A stretch of 7,940 nucleotides of DNA from Treponema sp. (GTDB lineage Bacteria; Spirochaetota; Spirochaetia; Treponematales; Breznakiellaceae): NCBI GenBank assembly GCA_031255815.1, contig JAIRRU010000217.1, positions 1-7,940 of the forward strand, given 5' to 3'. The translations under genes and the position numbers were made by a program. The first letter of the stretch is position 1; every line of letters starts with the position of its first letter. This document shows positions 1 through 6,775 of the stretch, one piece after another. Under the pieces are notes generated by a model that did no database searches, was not told the origin of the DNA, and saw nothing but the letters and a program-made list of their open reading frames with translations.

Positions 1-2
1 AG

Positions 3-33
3 GCTTTCCCAAAACTTCAGCTTTTGGGAAAGC
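3..33. repeat. Short perfect inverted repeat (12-bp arms)
   Basis: Arms GCTTTCCCAAAA (3-14) and TTTTGGGAAAGC (22-33) are exact reverse complements around a 7-nt loop, CTTCAGC. No T-run follows on either side, so it is a poor terminator. The core, a TTCCCAAAA run facing its complement, resembles the hairpins at 80-118 and 7751-7779, which suggests a dispersed repeat-like family. The left edge of the window prevents seeing which gene it follows. Confidence 0.7.
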
Positions 34-50
34 TGCCTTAAATTTATGGG

Positions 51-76
51 AAAAAGCGGGCTTTAGACCGCTTTTT
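51..76 (+). terminator. Probable intrinsic terminator of an upstream gene
   Basis: AAAAAGCGG (51-59) pairs with CCGCTTTTT (68-76) across an 8-nt loop. The GC-rich part of the stem is short (GCGG/CCGC), but it is flanked by five A on the left and five T on the right, the usual form of a factor-independent terminator that works in both directions. It probably ends a plus-strand transcript whose gene lies left of the window and separates it from the permease operon. Confidence 0.55.
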
Positions 77-79
77 CAA

Positions 80-118
80 GAGCATTTTCCGAAACCAACC
101 GGGTTTTGGGAAATGCTC
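80..118 (+). repeat. Long imperfect hairpin, repeat-like
   Basis: A 17-bp stem pairs 80-96 with 102-118 around the loop AACCG. Two of the pairs are G-U wobbles if the plus strand is transcribed (88 with 110, 91 with 107); on the minus strand these would be A-C mismatches. That asymmetry suggests the element is, or was, read as plus-strand RNA. The core ACC-loop-GGTTTTGGGAAA resembles the hairpins at 3-33 and 7751-7779. Confidence 0.65.
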
Positions 119-160
119 ATCATATAATCAGATATCATAAGACCATTTTTTCGGGCTTTG

Positions 161-205
161 GGCAAGGCCCGGCGGATAAATTCCGGCGGCGCCGGGAACC
201 TTGCC
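161..205 (+). other. Strong GC-rich hairpin followed by T-runs
   Basis: GGCAAGG (161-167) pairs with CCTTGCC (199-205) and CCCGGCG (168-174) pairs with CGCCGGG (190-196). This gives 14 bp with a two-base AA bulge (197-198) and a 15-nt loop. GTTTT follows at once (206-210), then a small CGGGC/GCCCG hairpin (211-215/224-228) whose loop is mostly T. It could be a second terminator behind the one at 51-76, or part of a small structured RNA. It lies upstream of the predicted promoter at 247-275, so it is probably not in the permease leader. Confidence 0.5.
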
Positions 206-246
206 GTTTTCGGGCGTTTTTTTGCCCGCTAAAGTCATAAATCTTT

Positions 247-275
247 TGGACATATAGCCGTTCTTGATGTATGAT
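247..275 (+). promoter_or_regulatory. Predicted sigma70-type promoter of the permease operon
   Basis: A -35 box TGGACA (247-252, 5 of 6 to TTGACA) and a -10 box TATGAT (270-275, 5 of 6 to TATAAT) are separated by an ideal 17 nt. Transcription would start near 281-283, giving an untranslated leader of about 200 nt before the LplB-type start codon at 487. This is the best plus-strand promoter match I found in the 1-486 region. No operator or catabolite-repression site was identified with confidence. Confidence 0.55.
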
Positions 276-308
276 TCCTGAAACGGTTTTGAACTTTTGG
301 CGACGGAT

Positions 309-376
309 CCCTTCCGGGAACCCGCCTGGTTTTGCGGGAGGCTTCGGGAAGGGCGGTTTAGCCCGTTTTTCCCTTC
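309..376 (+). promoter_or_regulatory. Leader with competing hairpins (possible attenuator)
   Basis: CCCTTCC (309-315) pairs with GGAAGGG (347-353), enclosing an inner stem CCCGC (321-325) with GCGGG (334-338). The same 347-353 segment can instead pair with CCCTTCT at 371-377. Its GGG, with C354, can also form GGGC/GCCC (351-354/361-364), followed directly by G and five T (366-370), a weak terminator shape. The pairings exclude each other, as in attenuators and riboswitch expression platforms. I do not recognise a known riboswitch class here; the regulatory role is inference. Confidence 0.35.
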
Positions 377-386
377 TGAATCCAGG

Positions 387-424
387 GGGGCTGTTTCAAA
401 AAGCCGATTGTTTGGAACAGCCCC
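387..424 (+). repeat. 14-bp leader hairpin, repeat-like
   Basis: GGGGCTGTTTCAAA (387-400) pairs along its full length with TTTGGAACAGCCCC (411-424), including one G-U wobble (396 with 414), around a 10-nt loop. The TTTGGAACAG arm resembles the TTGTTCCAAAA arm of the element at 7751-7779, so it may belong to the same repeat family. It lies in the predicted untranslated leader, about 60 nt before the start codon. No T-run follows, so it is unlikely to terminate transcription. Confidence 0.6.
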
Positions 425-452
425 GGCCGGCCGCGGGAAACTGAAACTTTAA

Positions 453-482
453 GCCGGGACGGCTGTCCCGGCCCGCAGGAGG
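453..482 (+). promoter_or_regulatory. Hairpin abutting the Shine-Dalgarno of the LplB-type gene
   Basis: GCCGGGAC (453-460) and GTCCCGGC (465-472) form a perfect 8-bp stem with a GGCT loop. Four bases later comes a consensus Shine-Dalgarno AGGAGG (477-482), 4 nt before the ATG at 487. The hairpin does not cover the ribosome-binding site. It could keep the site accessible or protect the 5' side of the message. The strong site fixes the start codon of the downstream gene. Confidence 0.55.
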
Positions 483-486
483 TAGT

Positions 487-1446
487 ATGATCGACAGACG
501 GAATTTGAGTCTTACGGACAAGGATCGCGCCCGTGCGCGTCTGCTTCATCAAATTAGGGAGCGCTGGCAGATTTATCTGCTGCTGATACTGCCTCTGGTG
601 TATCTTTTCATCTTTTCCTACGGGCCTATGGGGGGGCTTGTTATCGCCTTTAAGCGCTACAACTTTTCCCTGGGGATCTTCGGAAGCCCCTGGGTCGGGC
701 TGGACAACTTTAAACGGTTTTTGCAGTCCTACAAATTTGTCCAGGTATTGCGCAATACCCTGACCCTTTCCTTTTACAGCCTGTTTGTTACCTTTCCTAT
801 TCCCATCGTTTTTGCCTTGCTGCTTAACGCGCTGCCCTACCCGAAGTACCAAAAGCTGATCCAAACCGTTACCTACATCCCCCACTTTATCTCTACCGTG
901 GTTATGGTCGGCCTTATATTTCAGCTCTTGAATAACCGGACCGGCCTCTACGGGGCGCTTTGGATGGCTCTTACCAATGTTATGCCTCCGGATCTTCTGG
1001 CGGTGGGTTCCAACTTCAAACATATCTACGTCTGGTCGGCGGTGTGGCAGGGAACCGGATACGCCTCGATTATCTACTTTGCCGCCCTGTCCAACGTGGA
1101 TCCCACCCTGCACGAGGCGGCGTTGGTGGACGGCGCCACCCGGTTCCAGCGGGTGCTCTACGTCGATATTCCCTGCATCATGCCCACCGCCAGCATCATG
1201 CTCATCCTTGCCGTGGGGGGCATCATGAATGTGGCTTTCGAGAAAACCCTGCTTATGCAGAACAGTTTGAACATCAACTTTAGCGAGGTTATTTCAACCT
1301 ACGTGTACAAGGTGGGTCTTGCCAGCGGGGTGAATGACTTTTCCCTTTCCGCCGCAATCGGTATGTTCAACTCGGTTATCAATTTCCTTCTTCTTGTCTT
1401 GGCCAACTGGGGCAGCAAGAAGCTGAACGGAAGCGGGATCTTTTAA
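487..1446 (+). CDS. lplB: ABC sugar transporter permease, LplB type
   Basis: A 319-residue integral membrane subunit of a carbohydrate ABC importer (binding-protein-dependent transport permease family; LplB/YteP group). It would pair with the downstream LplC-type subunit to form the channel. A basic N-terminus (residues 1-26) precedes hydrophobic segments near 28-45, 92-115, 123-148, 178-201, 233-256 and 285-308, the six expected. The cytoplasmic EAA loop that docks the ATPase is complete: E210-A-A, G216 and I228-P229 match the EAA-x3-G-x9-I-x-LP pattern, with Val at the first Ile position and Ile for Leu. Length is normal for the family. A consensus AGGAGG 4 nt upstream supports this ATG. 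The LplC-type gene follows after 15 bp. Relatives carry oligosaccharides or uronates, but the substrate cannot be read from a permease, so the symbol denotes family only. No binding protein or ATPase gene is adjacent. Confidence 0.93.
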   Translation: MIDRRNLSLTDKDRARARLLHQIRERWQIYLLLILPLVYLFIFSYGPMGGLVIAFKRYNFSLGIFGSPWVGLDNFKRFLQSYKFVQVLRNTLTLSFYSLFVTFPIPIVFALLLNALPYPKYQKLIQTVTYIPHFISTVVMVGLIFQLLNNRTGLYGALWMALTNVMPPDLLAVGSNFKHIYVWSAVWQGTGYASIIYFAALSNVDPTLHEAALVDGATRFQRVLYVDIPCIMPTASIMLILAVGGIMNVAFEKTLLMQNSLNINFSEVISTYVYKVGLASGVNDFSLSAAIGMFNSVINFLLLVLANWGSKKLNGSGIF

Positions 1447-1461
1447 AGAGGAGGAAGCCTT

Positions 1462-2358
1462 ATGGAATTCAGTTTCAGAACCTGCAGCAGGAGCGATAAG
1501 TTTTTCTATTTTGCGATTTTTGTCATCCTTACCCTGTTTTTTGTCGCCGTTTTGTACCCCTGCGTTTTCGTGTTTTCCGCTTCCTTTTCGTCGGGTCAGG
1601 CGGTGCAGTCGGGCCGGGTGGTGCTTTTTCCGGTCGATCCGACCATAGAAGGTTACCGGACTGTATTTAACACCTCGTCGGTATGGATCGGTTTCAGGAA
1701 TTCCCTGTTTTACACCCTGGTCGCCACCGCTTTTAACCTGATCATGACCATGACTACCGCCTACTGCCTTTCCCGTTCCGACGTGCCCGGCAGGAACATT
1801 ATCATGCTTCTCTTTACTTTTACCATGTTCTTTAACGGCGGCATGATCCCTACGTACATGCTTATCCGGGGCCTGGGGATGCTGAACACCCCCTGGGCGC
1901 TGATTGTTCCGGGGGCGATAGGGGTGTACAATATGATTATCGCCAAGACCTTCATCCAGAGCAGCATCCCTCTTGAACTGCTGGACGCGGCGAAAATAGA
2001 CGGCTGTAGCGATATTGGTTACTACGTGCGGATAGTGCTGCCCCTTTCCCAGGCGATTATCGCGGTACTGGTGCTGTTCTACGGCGTCGGCCACTGGAAC
2101 GCCTACTTTAACGCCATGATCTATCTGCACAACAAGAACCTGTACCCCCTGACCATCTTCCTTCGGGAGATCCTTATGGCAAGCCAGATAGACCCCGGAA
2201 CCGTGCAGGATCCGGAACTCCAGATGCGGCTTGCCGAATCCGCCGCGGTGATCAAGTACTCCCTTATCATCGTAACCATGGTGCCGGTTATTATGATCTA
2301 TCCCTTTGTGCAGAAGTACTTTATTAAGGGCGTAATGATAGGTTCGGTAAAGGGTTAA
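1462..2358 (+). CDS. lplC: ABC sugar transporter permease, LplC/YtcP type
   Basis: A 298-residue second permease subunit of the same importer. Hydrophobic segments lie near residues 14-40, 80-103, 111-134, 143-164, 195-211 and 264-284. The EAA loop reads D175-A-A, G181, then I191-V-L193-P194, a very good match. The C-terminus (FVQKYFIKG followed by VMIGSVKG) is the typical LplC-group ending, so the gene is complete. A strong Shine-Dalgarno GAGGAGG (1448-1454) sits 7 nt before the ATG, and the 15-bp gap to the LplB-type gene indicates one transcript. The stop codon (2356-2358) shares the palindrome TTAA with the stop of the convergent sbcC, leaving no intergenic room for a terminator. The transporter's ATPase is missing here; in related systems one MsmX-like ATPase serves several importers, which may apply. 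Substrate unknown. Confidence 0.93.
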   Translation: MEFSFRTCSRSDKFFYFAIFVILTLFFVAVLYPCVFVFSASFSSGQAVQSGRVVLFPVDPTIEGYRTVFNTSSVWIGFRNSLFYTLVATAFNLIMTMTTAYCLSRSDVPGRNIIMLLFTFTMFFNGGMIPTYMLIRGLGMLNTPWALIVPGAIGVYNMIIAKTFIQSSIPLELLDAAKIDGCSDIGYYVRIVLPLSQAIIAVLVLFYGVGHWNAYFNAMIYLHNKNLYPLTIFLREILMASQIDPGTVQDPELQMRLAESAAVIKYSLIIVTMVPVIMIYPFVQKYFIKGVMIGSVKG

Positions 2359-5300
2359 GTTCCGCCGCCGCTTTCGATGCGGGAACCCGATCCGGTTTTG
2401 ACTATTTCCACCCGGCAGGGGATGCGGGATCGCATTTCCCCCACATGGGAGATGAGCCCCACCGTGCGGTGTTCCCGCAGTTCGTCCAGGATGAGGAGGG
2501 CCTTGTCCAGGCTGCCCTCGTCCAGGCTGCCGAAGCCTTCGTCAATGAATACCGCGTCCAGGCGCACCCCGCCGGAGCGGCTCTGGATGGAATCGGCAAG
2601 CCCCAGGGCAAGGCTTATGGAAGCCATGAAACTTTCGCCCCCGGAAAGGGTGGCGCAGGGCCGGGTCTTTCCCGTATAGGCGTCAAAGACGATCAGATCC
2701 AGCCCGGCGTATCCCCGGCCGCTTTCCCGTTCGCTGTCAAGGAGCAGGGAGTAGCGGGATTCGCTCATCCTTTCGAGCCGCCGGGTGGCAAAGGCGGCAA
2801 CCTCCGCAAGGTAAAGCCCCAGAAGCCAGGAATCGAAGGGGTTTTTCCGGGGGTTCTTCCCCGCCAGATCGTCCGCCAGGTTTTTCAGCCCCCGGGCCTT
2901 TTCGCTAAGTGTCTGGCAGCGCCTGCCCGCTTCCTCAAGGGCTTCCCGATCCTTCTCCATTCCGGTGAGTTCCGCGTAAGCCCGGTCCCGTCCGGCTTCC
3001 CCTTCCGCAATTTCCGCCTCCAGCCCGCGGAGCCTTTCCCCGGCAGCCGCAAGCGGGGAAGCGGAATCCCGGGCAGGATCGTCCGGGCAGGGTTCCTCCC
3101 CCAGATCCTTCAGTTCCTGCCGGATAAGCCCAAGCTGCTTTTTCTGCTCGCTGATTCGGGAATCCAGCGCCGCCTTTCCCTCGTACCAGTTTTTAATTTC
3201 CCGATCCAGCGATTCTTCCGCTTCCCGTTCCAGAAGGCTTTCCGTCAGGGTCTCGGGATCTTTAAAGGGGCTTGCCGCCAGTTCCCGCTGGAGGATCGCC
3301 CCGGCTTCCGCCAGCTCCCTTTCTGTTTCCCCTTTCCGCTTTAGGGCGTTCGTTTCGTCCGCCCCGGCCGCGGCCAGGCTCCGGCCCGCCCGGTCAAACT
3401 CTTCCCGGTACGCGGCGATGAGCCCTTCCTTTTCCGCAATCAGTTCGTCAAGCCTTTCCAGGCTGAGGCCGCCGGGAATTTCCGCCTCCAGGGATCTTTT
3501 CAGGCTTTCGCATTTCCTTTCCCCCTCCCCGATCCCGGCGGCAAGGTTCTTTTCCTTTTCCGCCGTTCCGGCCAGCTCTTTTTCGTTCTCCGTAAGCCTC
3601 TTTCGCAGCTCTTCCCGCTCCCGGTAGAGGATCTTTATCCGGCCCTCCGCCTCCCGGATCTTCCCCTGCCGGGAGACGAGTTCGTTAAGAAGGCCGGAGC
3701 TCTCTTTTATGATCCGGTCGAATTCCTCCGCCGGAAGGAGGGAATCCCCGGGCCCGCCGGGCAAAACGATCCCCCCCGGGGCGCCCTGTTTTATTTCCCG
3801 GATCTCGGCTTCCAGGGCGGAAAGATCCCCGCGGATCTTTTCCCGGGCGCCGGTTTTTTCCCGGTATTCCGCCTTTAGGGCGGAAAGCTCCACCTCGTCT
3901 TTCCGCAGGGAGCCTTCCTGGGCGGCTATCCGCTCGTCCAGGCTGAAAGGGGAAGGCCCCGCCGGAGCCGGGCGGGGATGTTCGGTGGCGCCGCAGACCG
4001 GGCAGGGAAGGCCCGGTTCCAGAAGCCCCGCCAGGCGGGCCGCCATATCCGCGTTTTCCCCCGCCAGTTTTTCTTCCCTCAAAGCCCTGAGTTCCTCCCC
4101 CAGGATGGCTATCCGCCTTTCCAGCCCGGCCTGCCGTTCCTCAAGGCCCCTGAGGCTTTCCCCGGCGGCGGCCCCTTCCCGGGAAAGCCCCTCCTTCCGG
4201 AGGGCGGTTTTCCGCAGGGCCATACAGGCGTCCTTATAGGCCCTGGTTTGCTCCAGCCGCCTTTGGGTTTCCCCGGCCTCTGCCGCAAGGGCTTCCAGGC
4301 CCGCGATCTCCTGCTCCTGCTTTTCAAGGCCCTCCCGGAACAGGGCGTTTTTCTTTTCAAGCCCCGCCTTAAGCCGCCGGGTTTCCGCCGCTCCGGCTTT
4401 GGCAATTTCGAGCTTCCCCCTCTCTTCTTCCATGCTGATGAGGAGGGGCCGCTGTTCCCGAAGCCGGCGGCTTTCTTCTTCCAGCCTTTGGGAGTCCCGG
4501 ATTCGTTTTTCCCCTTCCGCGTAGGCCCCTTCCGCCCCGGCCCGCCTTTCCCGCGCCTCTGCGAGGGCCCCGGCGGCGATCCGGTCTTCCTCCTCCGCCT
4601 GTTCAGCGGCCCTAAGGAATTTTTCCAGCGGCCGGGCCTTGCGGCACCGGGAGAGGGCGCCTTCCTTTTCCTTTACCGCTCCGGCCTTTTCCCCGGCCTC
4701 CCTTGCCCGCCCGCCGCTTTCCGCCAGCCGGGCCGCGGCCTCCGCCTCGTTCCGCCTTAGACTGTGAATCCGGCGCAGCTTCTGTTCCTCCTCCCCCAGG
4801 CTGGAGAGCTTTTCCTTTATCCGCCGGTACGCCTCCTCCGCGGCCTTGTGCCGGGCCGGGTAGTCTTCCGAACCCAGGCGGCCCTGAATATCCTCCAGCG
4901 CCCGCCGGGCTTCCGCCGCCAGGGCCTGGGCCTCCCCGGCTTTTTTGCGGGCAAGCTCCCTTACCCGGGCGGCCTTTTCAACGGGAAAGAGTTTCCCCAG
5001 CACCTTTTGCCGTTCCGCGGTGTTTTGCCGCAGGAATTCGGCGAATTCACCCTGGGGGAGGAGGACGATTTTAAAAAATTCCTCGGCTTCAAGGCCGATA
5101 AGGGCCCGGATCTTCTTGTCCGCCTCGGTCTTTCGTGATGTTCCGTTTATTTTGTTCCCCCGGAGGATCTCCCAGAGCACCGCGGTTTCGTCGATCAGGG
5201 TGGTTCCGCTTCCGCGTTTCCGCCTGCGTTCGTACCTGGGGCTCCGTTCCACCAGGTAGCGCCTTTCCCCCAGGGAGAATTCCAGGGAAACCCGGCATTC

Positions 5301-5522
5301 CGCCTCCTCCGCGGCGTGATCGCTCCTCAGCCGCGCCGTATGGCCCCCCCTGCTGCCCGGCGCTTTTCCGTAGAGGGCAAAGCAGACGGCGTCGAAGATG
5401 GTGGTCTTGCCGGAACCGGTCTTGCCGCTTATGAGAAAGATATCCTCCAGGCGGGAAAAGTCCAGCTCCTCCCTTCCGGCAAAGGGGCCGAAATTTTCCA
5501 TTATCAGTTTTTCAGGTTTCAC
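2355..5522 (-). CDS. sbcC: SbcC, ATPase subunit of the SbcCD nuclease
   Basis: A 1055-residue Rad50/SMC-family ATPase. With SbcD it forms a cytoplasmic complex that opens DNA hairpins and processes blocked double-strand ends. The N-terminal ATPase half has Walker A at residues 33-41 (GKTGSGKTT) and the Q-loop in LLPQGEF (Q157). Long Ala/Glu/Arg-rich coiled-coil arms follow, and the zinc hook CPVC lies almost exactly mid-protein (C507, C510). The second arm is broken by a Pro/Gly-rich patch near 579-595. The C-terminal half has the ABC signature LSGGES (959-964), Walker B ending D994-E995, the D-loop SLD (999-1001) and the switch histidine H1026. All key residues and length are as expected. 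The start is GTG (5522-5520), overlapping the sbcD stop as GTGA, with GGAGG about 10 nt upstream inside sbcD, so translation is probably coupled. The 3' end meets the LplC-type gene stop to stop. The coding strand is purine-rich because of Glu/Lys/Ala/Arg codons, which explains long meaningless frames opposite. Confidence 0.96.
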   Translation of the reverse strand: MKPEKLIMENFGPFAGREELDFSRLEDIFLISGKTGSGKTTIFDAVCFALYGKAPGSRGGHTARLRSDHAAEEAECRVSLEFSLGERRYLVERSPRYERRRKRGSGTTLIDETAVLWEILRGNKINGTSRKTEADKKIRALIGLEAEEFFKIVLLPQGEFAEFLRQNTAERQKVLGKLFPVEKAARVRELARKKAGEAQALAAEARRALEDIQGRLGSEDYPARHKAAEEAYRRIKEKLSSLGEEEQKLRRIHSLRRNEAEAAARLAESGGRAREAGEKAGAVKEKEGALSRCRKARPLEKFLRAAEQAEEEDRIAAGALAEARERRAGAEGAYAEGEKRIRDSQRLEEESRRLREQRPLLISMEEERGKLEIAKAGAAETRRLKAGLEKKNALFREGLEKQEQEIAGLEALAAEAGETQRRLEQTRAYKDACMALRKTALRKEGLSREGAAAGESLRGLEERQAGLERRIAILGEELRALREEKLAGENADMAARLAGLLEPGLPCPVCGATEHPRPAPAGPSPFSLDERIAAQEGSLRKDEVELSALKAEYREKTGAREKIRGDLSALEAEIREIKQGAPGGIVLPGGPGDSLLPAEEFDRIIKESSGLLNELVSRQGKIREAEGRIKILYREREELRKRLTENEKELAGTAEKEKNLAAGIGEGERKCESLKRSLEAEIPGGLSLERLDELIAEKEGLIAAYREEFDRAGRSLAAAGADETNALKRKGETERELAEAGAILQRELAASPFKDPETLTESLLEREAEESLDREIKNWYEGKAALDSRISEQKKQLGLIRQELKDLGEEPCPDDPARDSASPLAAAGERLRGLEAEIAEGEAGRDRAYAELTGMEKDREALEEAGRRCQTLSEKARGLKNLADDLAGKNPRKNPFDSWLLGLYLAEVAAFATRRLERMSESRYSLLLDSERESGRGYAGLDLIVFDAYTGKTRPCATLSGGESFMASISLALGLADSIQSRSGGVRLDAVFIDEGFGSLDEGSLDKALLILDELREHRTVGLISHVGEMRSRIPCRVEIVKTGSGSRIESGGGT
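2359..2399 (+). terminator. Weak terminator candidate inside the sbcC 3' end
   Basis: Just after the LplC-type stop, GTTCC-GC (2359-2365) pairs with GC-GGAAC (2379-2386, one bulged G), and a short T-run (2396-2399) follows ten bases later. The segment also encodes the last residues of SbcC on the opposite strand. It is the nearest structure that could end the permease transcript, but the distance to the T-run and its shortness make it a poor match. Confidence 0.2.
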
Positions 5523-6766
5523 GGTTCCTGTTCCTCCCCCTCAAGCTCTCCGAGGAGCTCGCGGAACAGGGCAAGTTCCCCCTCGTCCGCCTCCCCGTAA
5601 AGCCCGGTGAGGAATTCCCTGAAATCCTCCGCCGTGTCCCGCCGTTCCCCGGTTTTTTCCGCCGGGTTTCCCGGGCCGGCCTGTCCCGCCAGAAGCCCGG
5701 ACAGCGCGGCGTCCTGCCGGATTGCCAGGAGCCGGGGGAAATTCTTTCTCAGTATAGCAAGGGCGTTTTCCGTAAGCCCCCGATCGCTTAAGTTTATCTC
5801 CAGATAATCTTCCGCAGCCGCGGAAAGTTCCGTATCCCCCGGAGGAAACCGGAAGAAGCGTTCAAAGGGGCCGGAAAGCCGGCGGAGCTTCCGCAGAGGC
5901 GAAACGGGGAGGGGCTTCAAGTTCGGCGGCAGGCCCGCCGCCGCGGTATCAAGTTCCACCGAGAGGAAGTACTTTTCCGATCCCGCCTCGCCGAAAGAGT
6001 AGGCCAGAGGGCTGCCGGAGTACCAGCCGTTTTTCCCGGCCTGCTGCATCCGGTGGAGGTGGCCCAGGGCGACATAGTCAAACCCGGCAAACAGTTCCAT
6101 GTCCGCAAGTTCCGCGCTGCCCAGGAAGATCCTTTCCGAGCCCGCCTCCCGGCCCCCGGAGGCAAAGAGATGGGCCGCCAGCACAAAGCGGGAAACCCCT
6201 TCGGCCTTGCAGCGCAGCCGGGCCTCCTCAAGCCGCCCCGCCGCCTCCGCGACGGAGCCTGTCCGGGAACCCGAAGCGGGCGCCTCCTCCCCGCCCTTCC
6301 CGGGGGCCGCCTCTTCCGGTTCCCCGGCGGGGCCCTGCCGGAAGGAGGCGGGGCTGAGGAAGGGGAGCAGGAAGAAGGCGCAGCTTTTCCCGTTTTCCGG
6401 ATCCTTCAGGATAAGCGGCCTTCCGGACTCCCCGGGATCGGTAACAAAGCGGAGCCCCAGCCCGGCGAAGATCTCCCGCCCGAAACCCAGCCGGGCCGGG
6501 GAATCGTGGTTGCCGGGAATAACCAGTATTTCCAGGGAGGGGCGCCGGGCTTTGATATTCCCCAGGAAGGAACCGAAGAGCTCCACCGCCTCTATCGAAG
6601 GGATGGATCGGTCGTACACGTCGCCGGCGATGATAAGGGCCTGGTAAGATTCGTCCGTCAGGATATCGGCAAGGCCCTCCAGCATATGGCGCTGATCCTC
6701 GATAAGGCTCTGTTCGTGGAGAACCTTTCCCAAGTGCAGATCCGCGGTGTGGAGGAATTTTATCAT
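5519..6766 (-). CDS. sbcD: SbcD, Mre11-type nuclease subunit of SbcCD
   Basis: A 415-residue metallophosphoesterase-fold DNA nuclease. It supplies the manganese-dependent exo/endonuclease activity of SbcCD. All five family motifs are present: D9-L-H11 (HTADLHLG), G48-D49 (GDVYDR), GNHD (N86, H87, D88), H199 in AAHLF, and GHLH (H236, H238). The capping and SbcC-binding part follows, and the tail from about 386 (EFLTGLYGEADEGELALFRE) is typical of SbcD. Between motif III and H199, residues about 144-178 form a Gly/Pro/Ala/Glu-rich, probably disordered insert. The ATG at 6766 is forced: an in-frame TAA lies only one codon upstream (TAA GCG ATG). There is no clear Shine-Dalgarno, just a TAAG, so initiation may be weak or depend on readthrough from the M48 gene 46 bp upstream. 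The stop overlaps the sbcC GTG start. Confidence 0.96.
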   Translation of the reverse strand: MIKFLHTADLHLGKVLHEQSLIEDQRHMLEGLADILTDESYQALIIAGDVYDRSIPSIEAVELFGSFLGNIKARRPSLEILVIPGNHDSPARLGFGREIFAGLGLRFVTDPGESGRPLILKDPENGKSCAFFLLPFLSPASFRQGPAGEPEEAAPGKGGEEAPASGSRTGSVAEAAGRLEEARLRCKAEGVSRFVLAAHLFASGGREAGSERIFLGSAELADMELFAGFDYVALGHLHRMQQAGKNGWYSGSPLAYSFGEAGSEKYFLSVELDTAAAGLPPNLKPLPVSPLRKLRRLSGPFERFFRFPPGDTELSAAAEDYLEINLSDRGLTENALAILRKNFPRLLAIRQDAALSGLLAGQAGPGNPAEKTGERRDTAEDFREFLTGLYGEADEGELALFRELLGELEGEEQEP

Positions 6767-6775
6767 CGCTTATGT

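Noticed and set aside
123..128. A plus-strand TATAAT at 123-128 as a possible second promoter.
   Set aside because: No -35-like hexamer lies 16-18 nt upstream, and that position falls inside the hairpin at 80-118.
271..444. A 57-codon plus-strand open frame in the leader, beginning at an ATG inside the predicted -10 box.
   Set aside because: No Shine-Dalgarno, its ATG lies upstream of the predicted transcription start, and the frame passes through several hairpins. The peptide (Gly/Pro/Arg-rich) resembles chance translation of GC-rich DNA.
358..1113. A 251-codon minus-strand frame.
   Set aside because: It lies mostly antisense to the LplB-type permease, which has clear family motifs. Its product is basic with no recognisable domain and it has no ribosome site.
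2445..4760. Long plus-strand frames (about 299 and 260 codons) opposite sbcC.
   Set aside because: They are mirror images of SbcC codon usage (Glu, Ala and Arg codons rarely give stops on the other strand). The products are rich in Pro, Phe and Gly with no domain, and the SbcC motifs settle the coding strand.
2400..5500. Very frequent TTCCGCC/GGCGGAA words across sbcC, considered as a repeat or recombination-motif cluster.
   Set aside because: They are explained by Ala-Glu and Glu-Ala codon pairs in the coiled-coil arms. Spacing is irregular and frame-linked, with no array structure.
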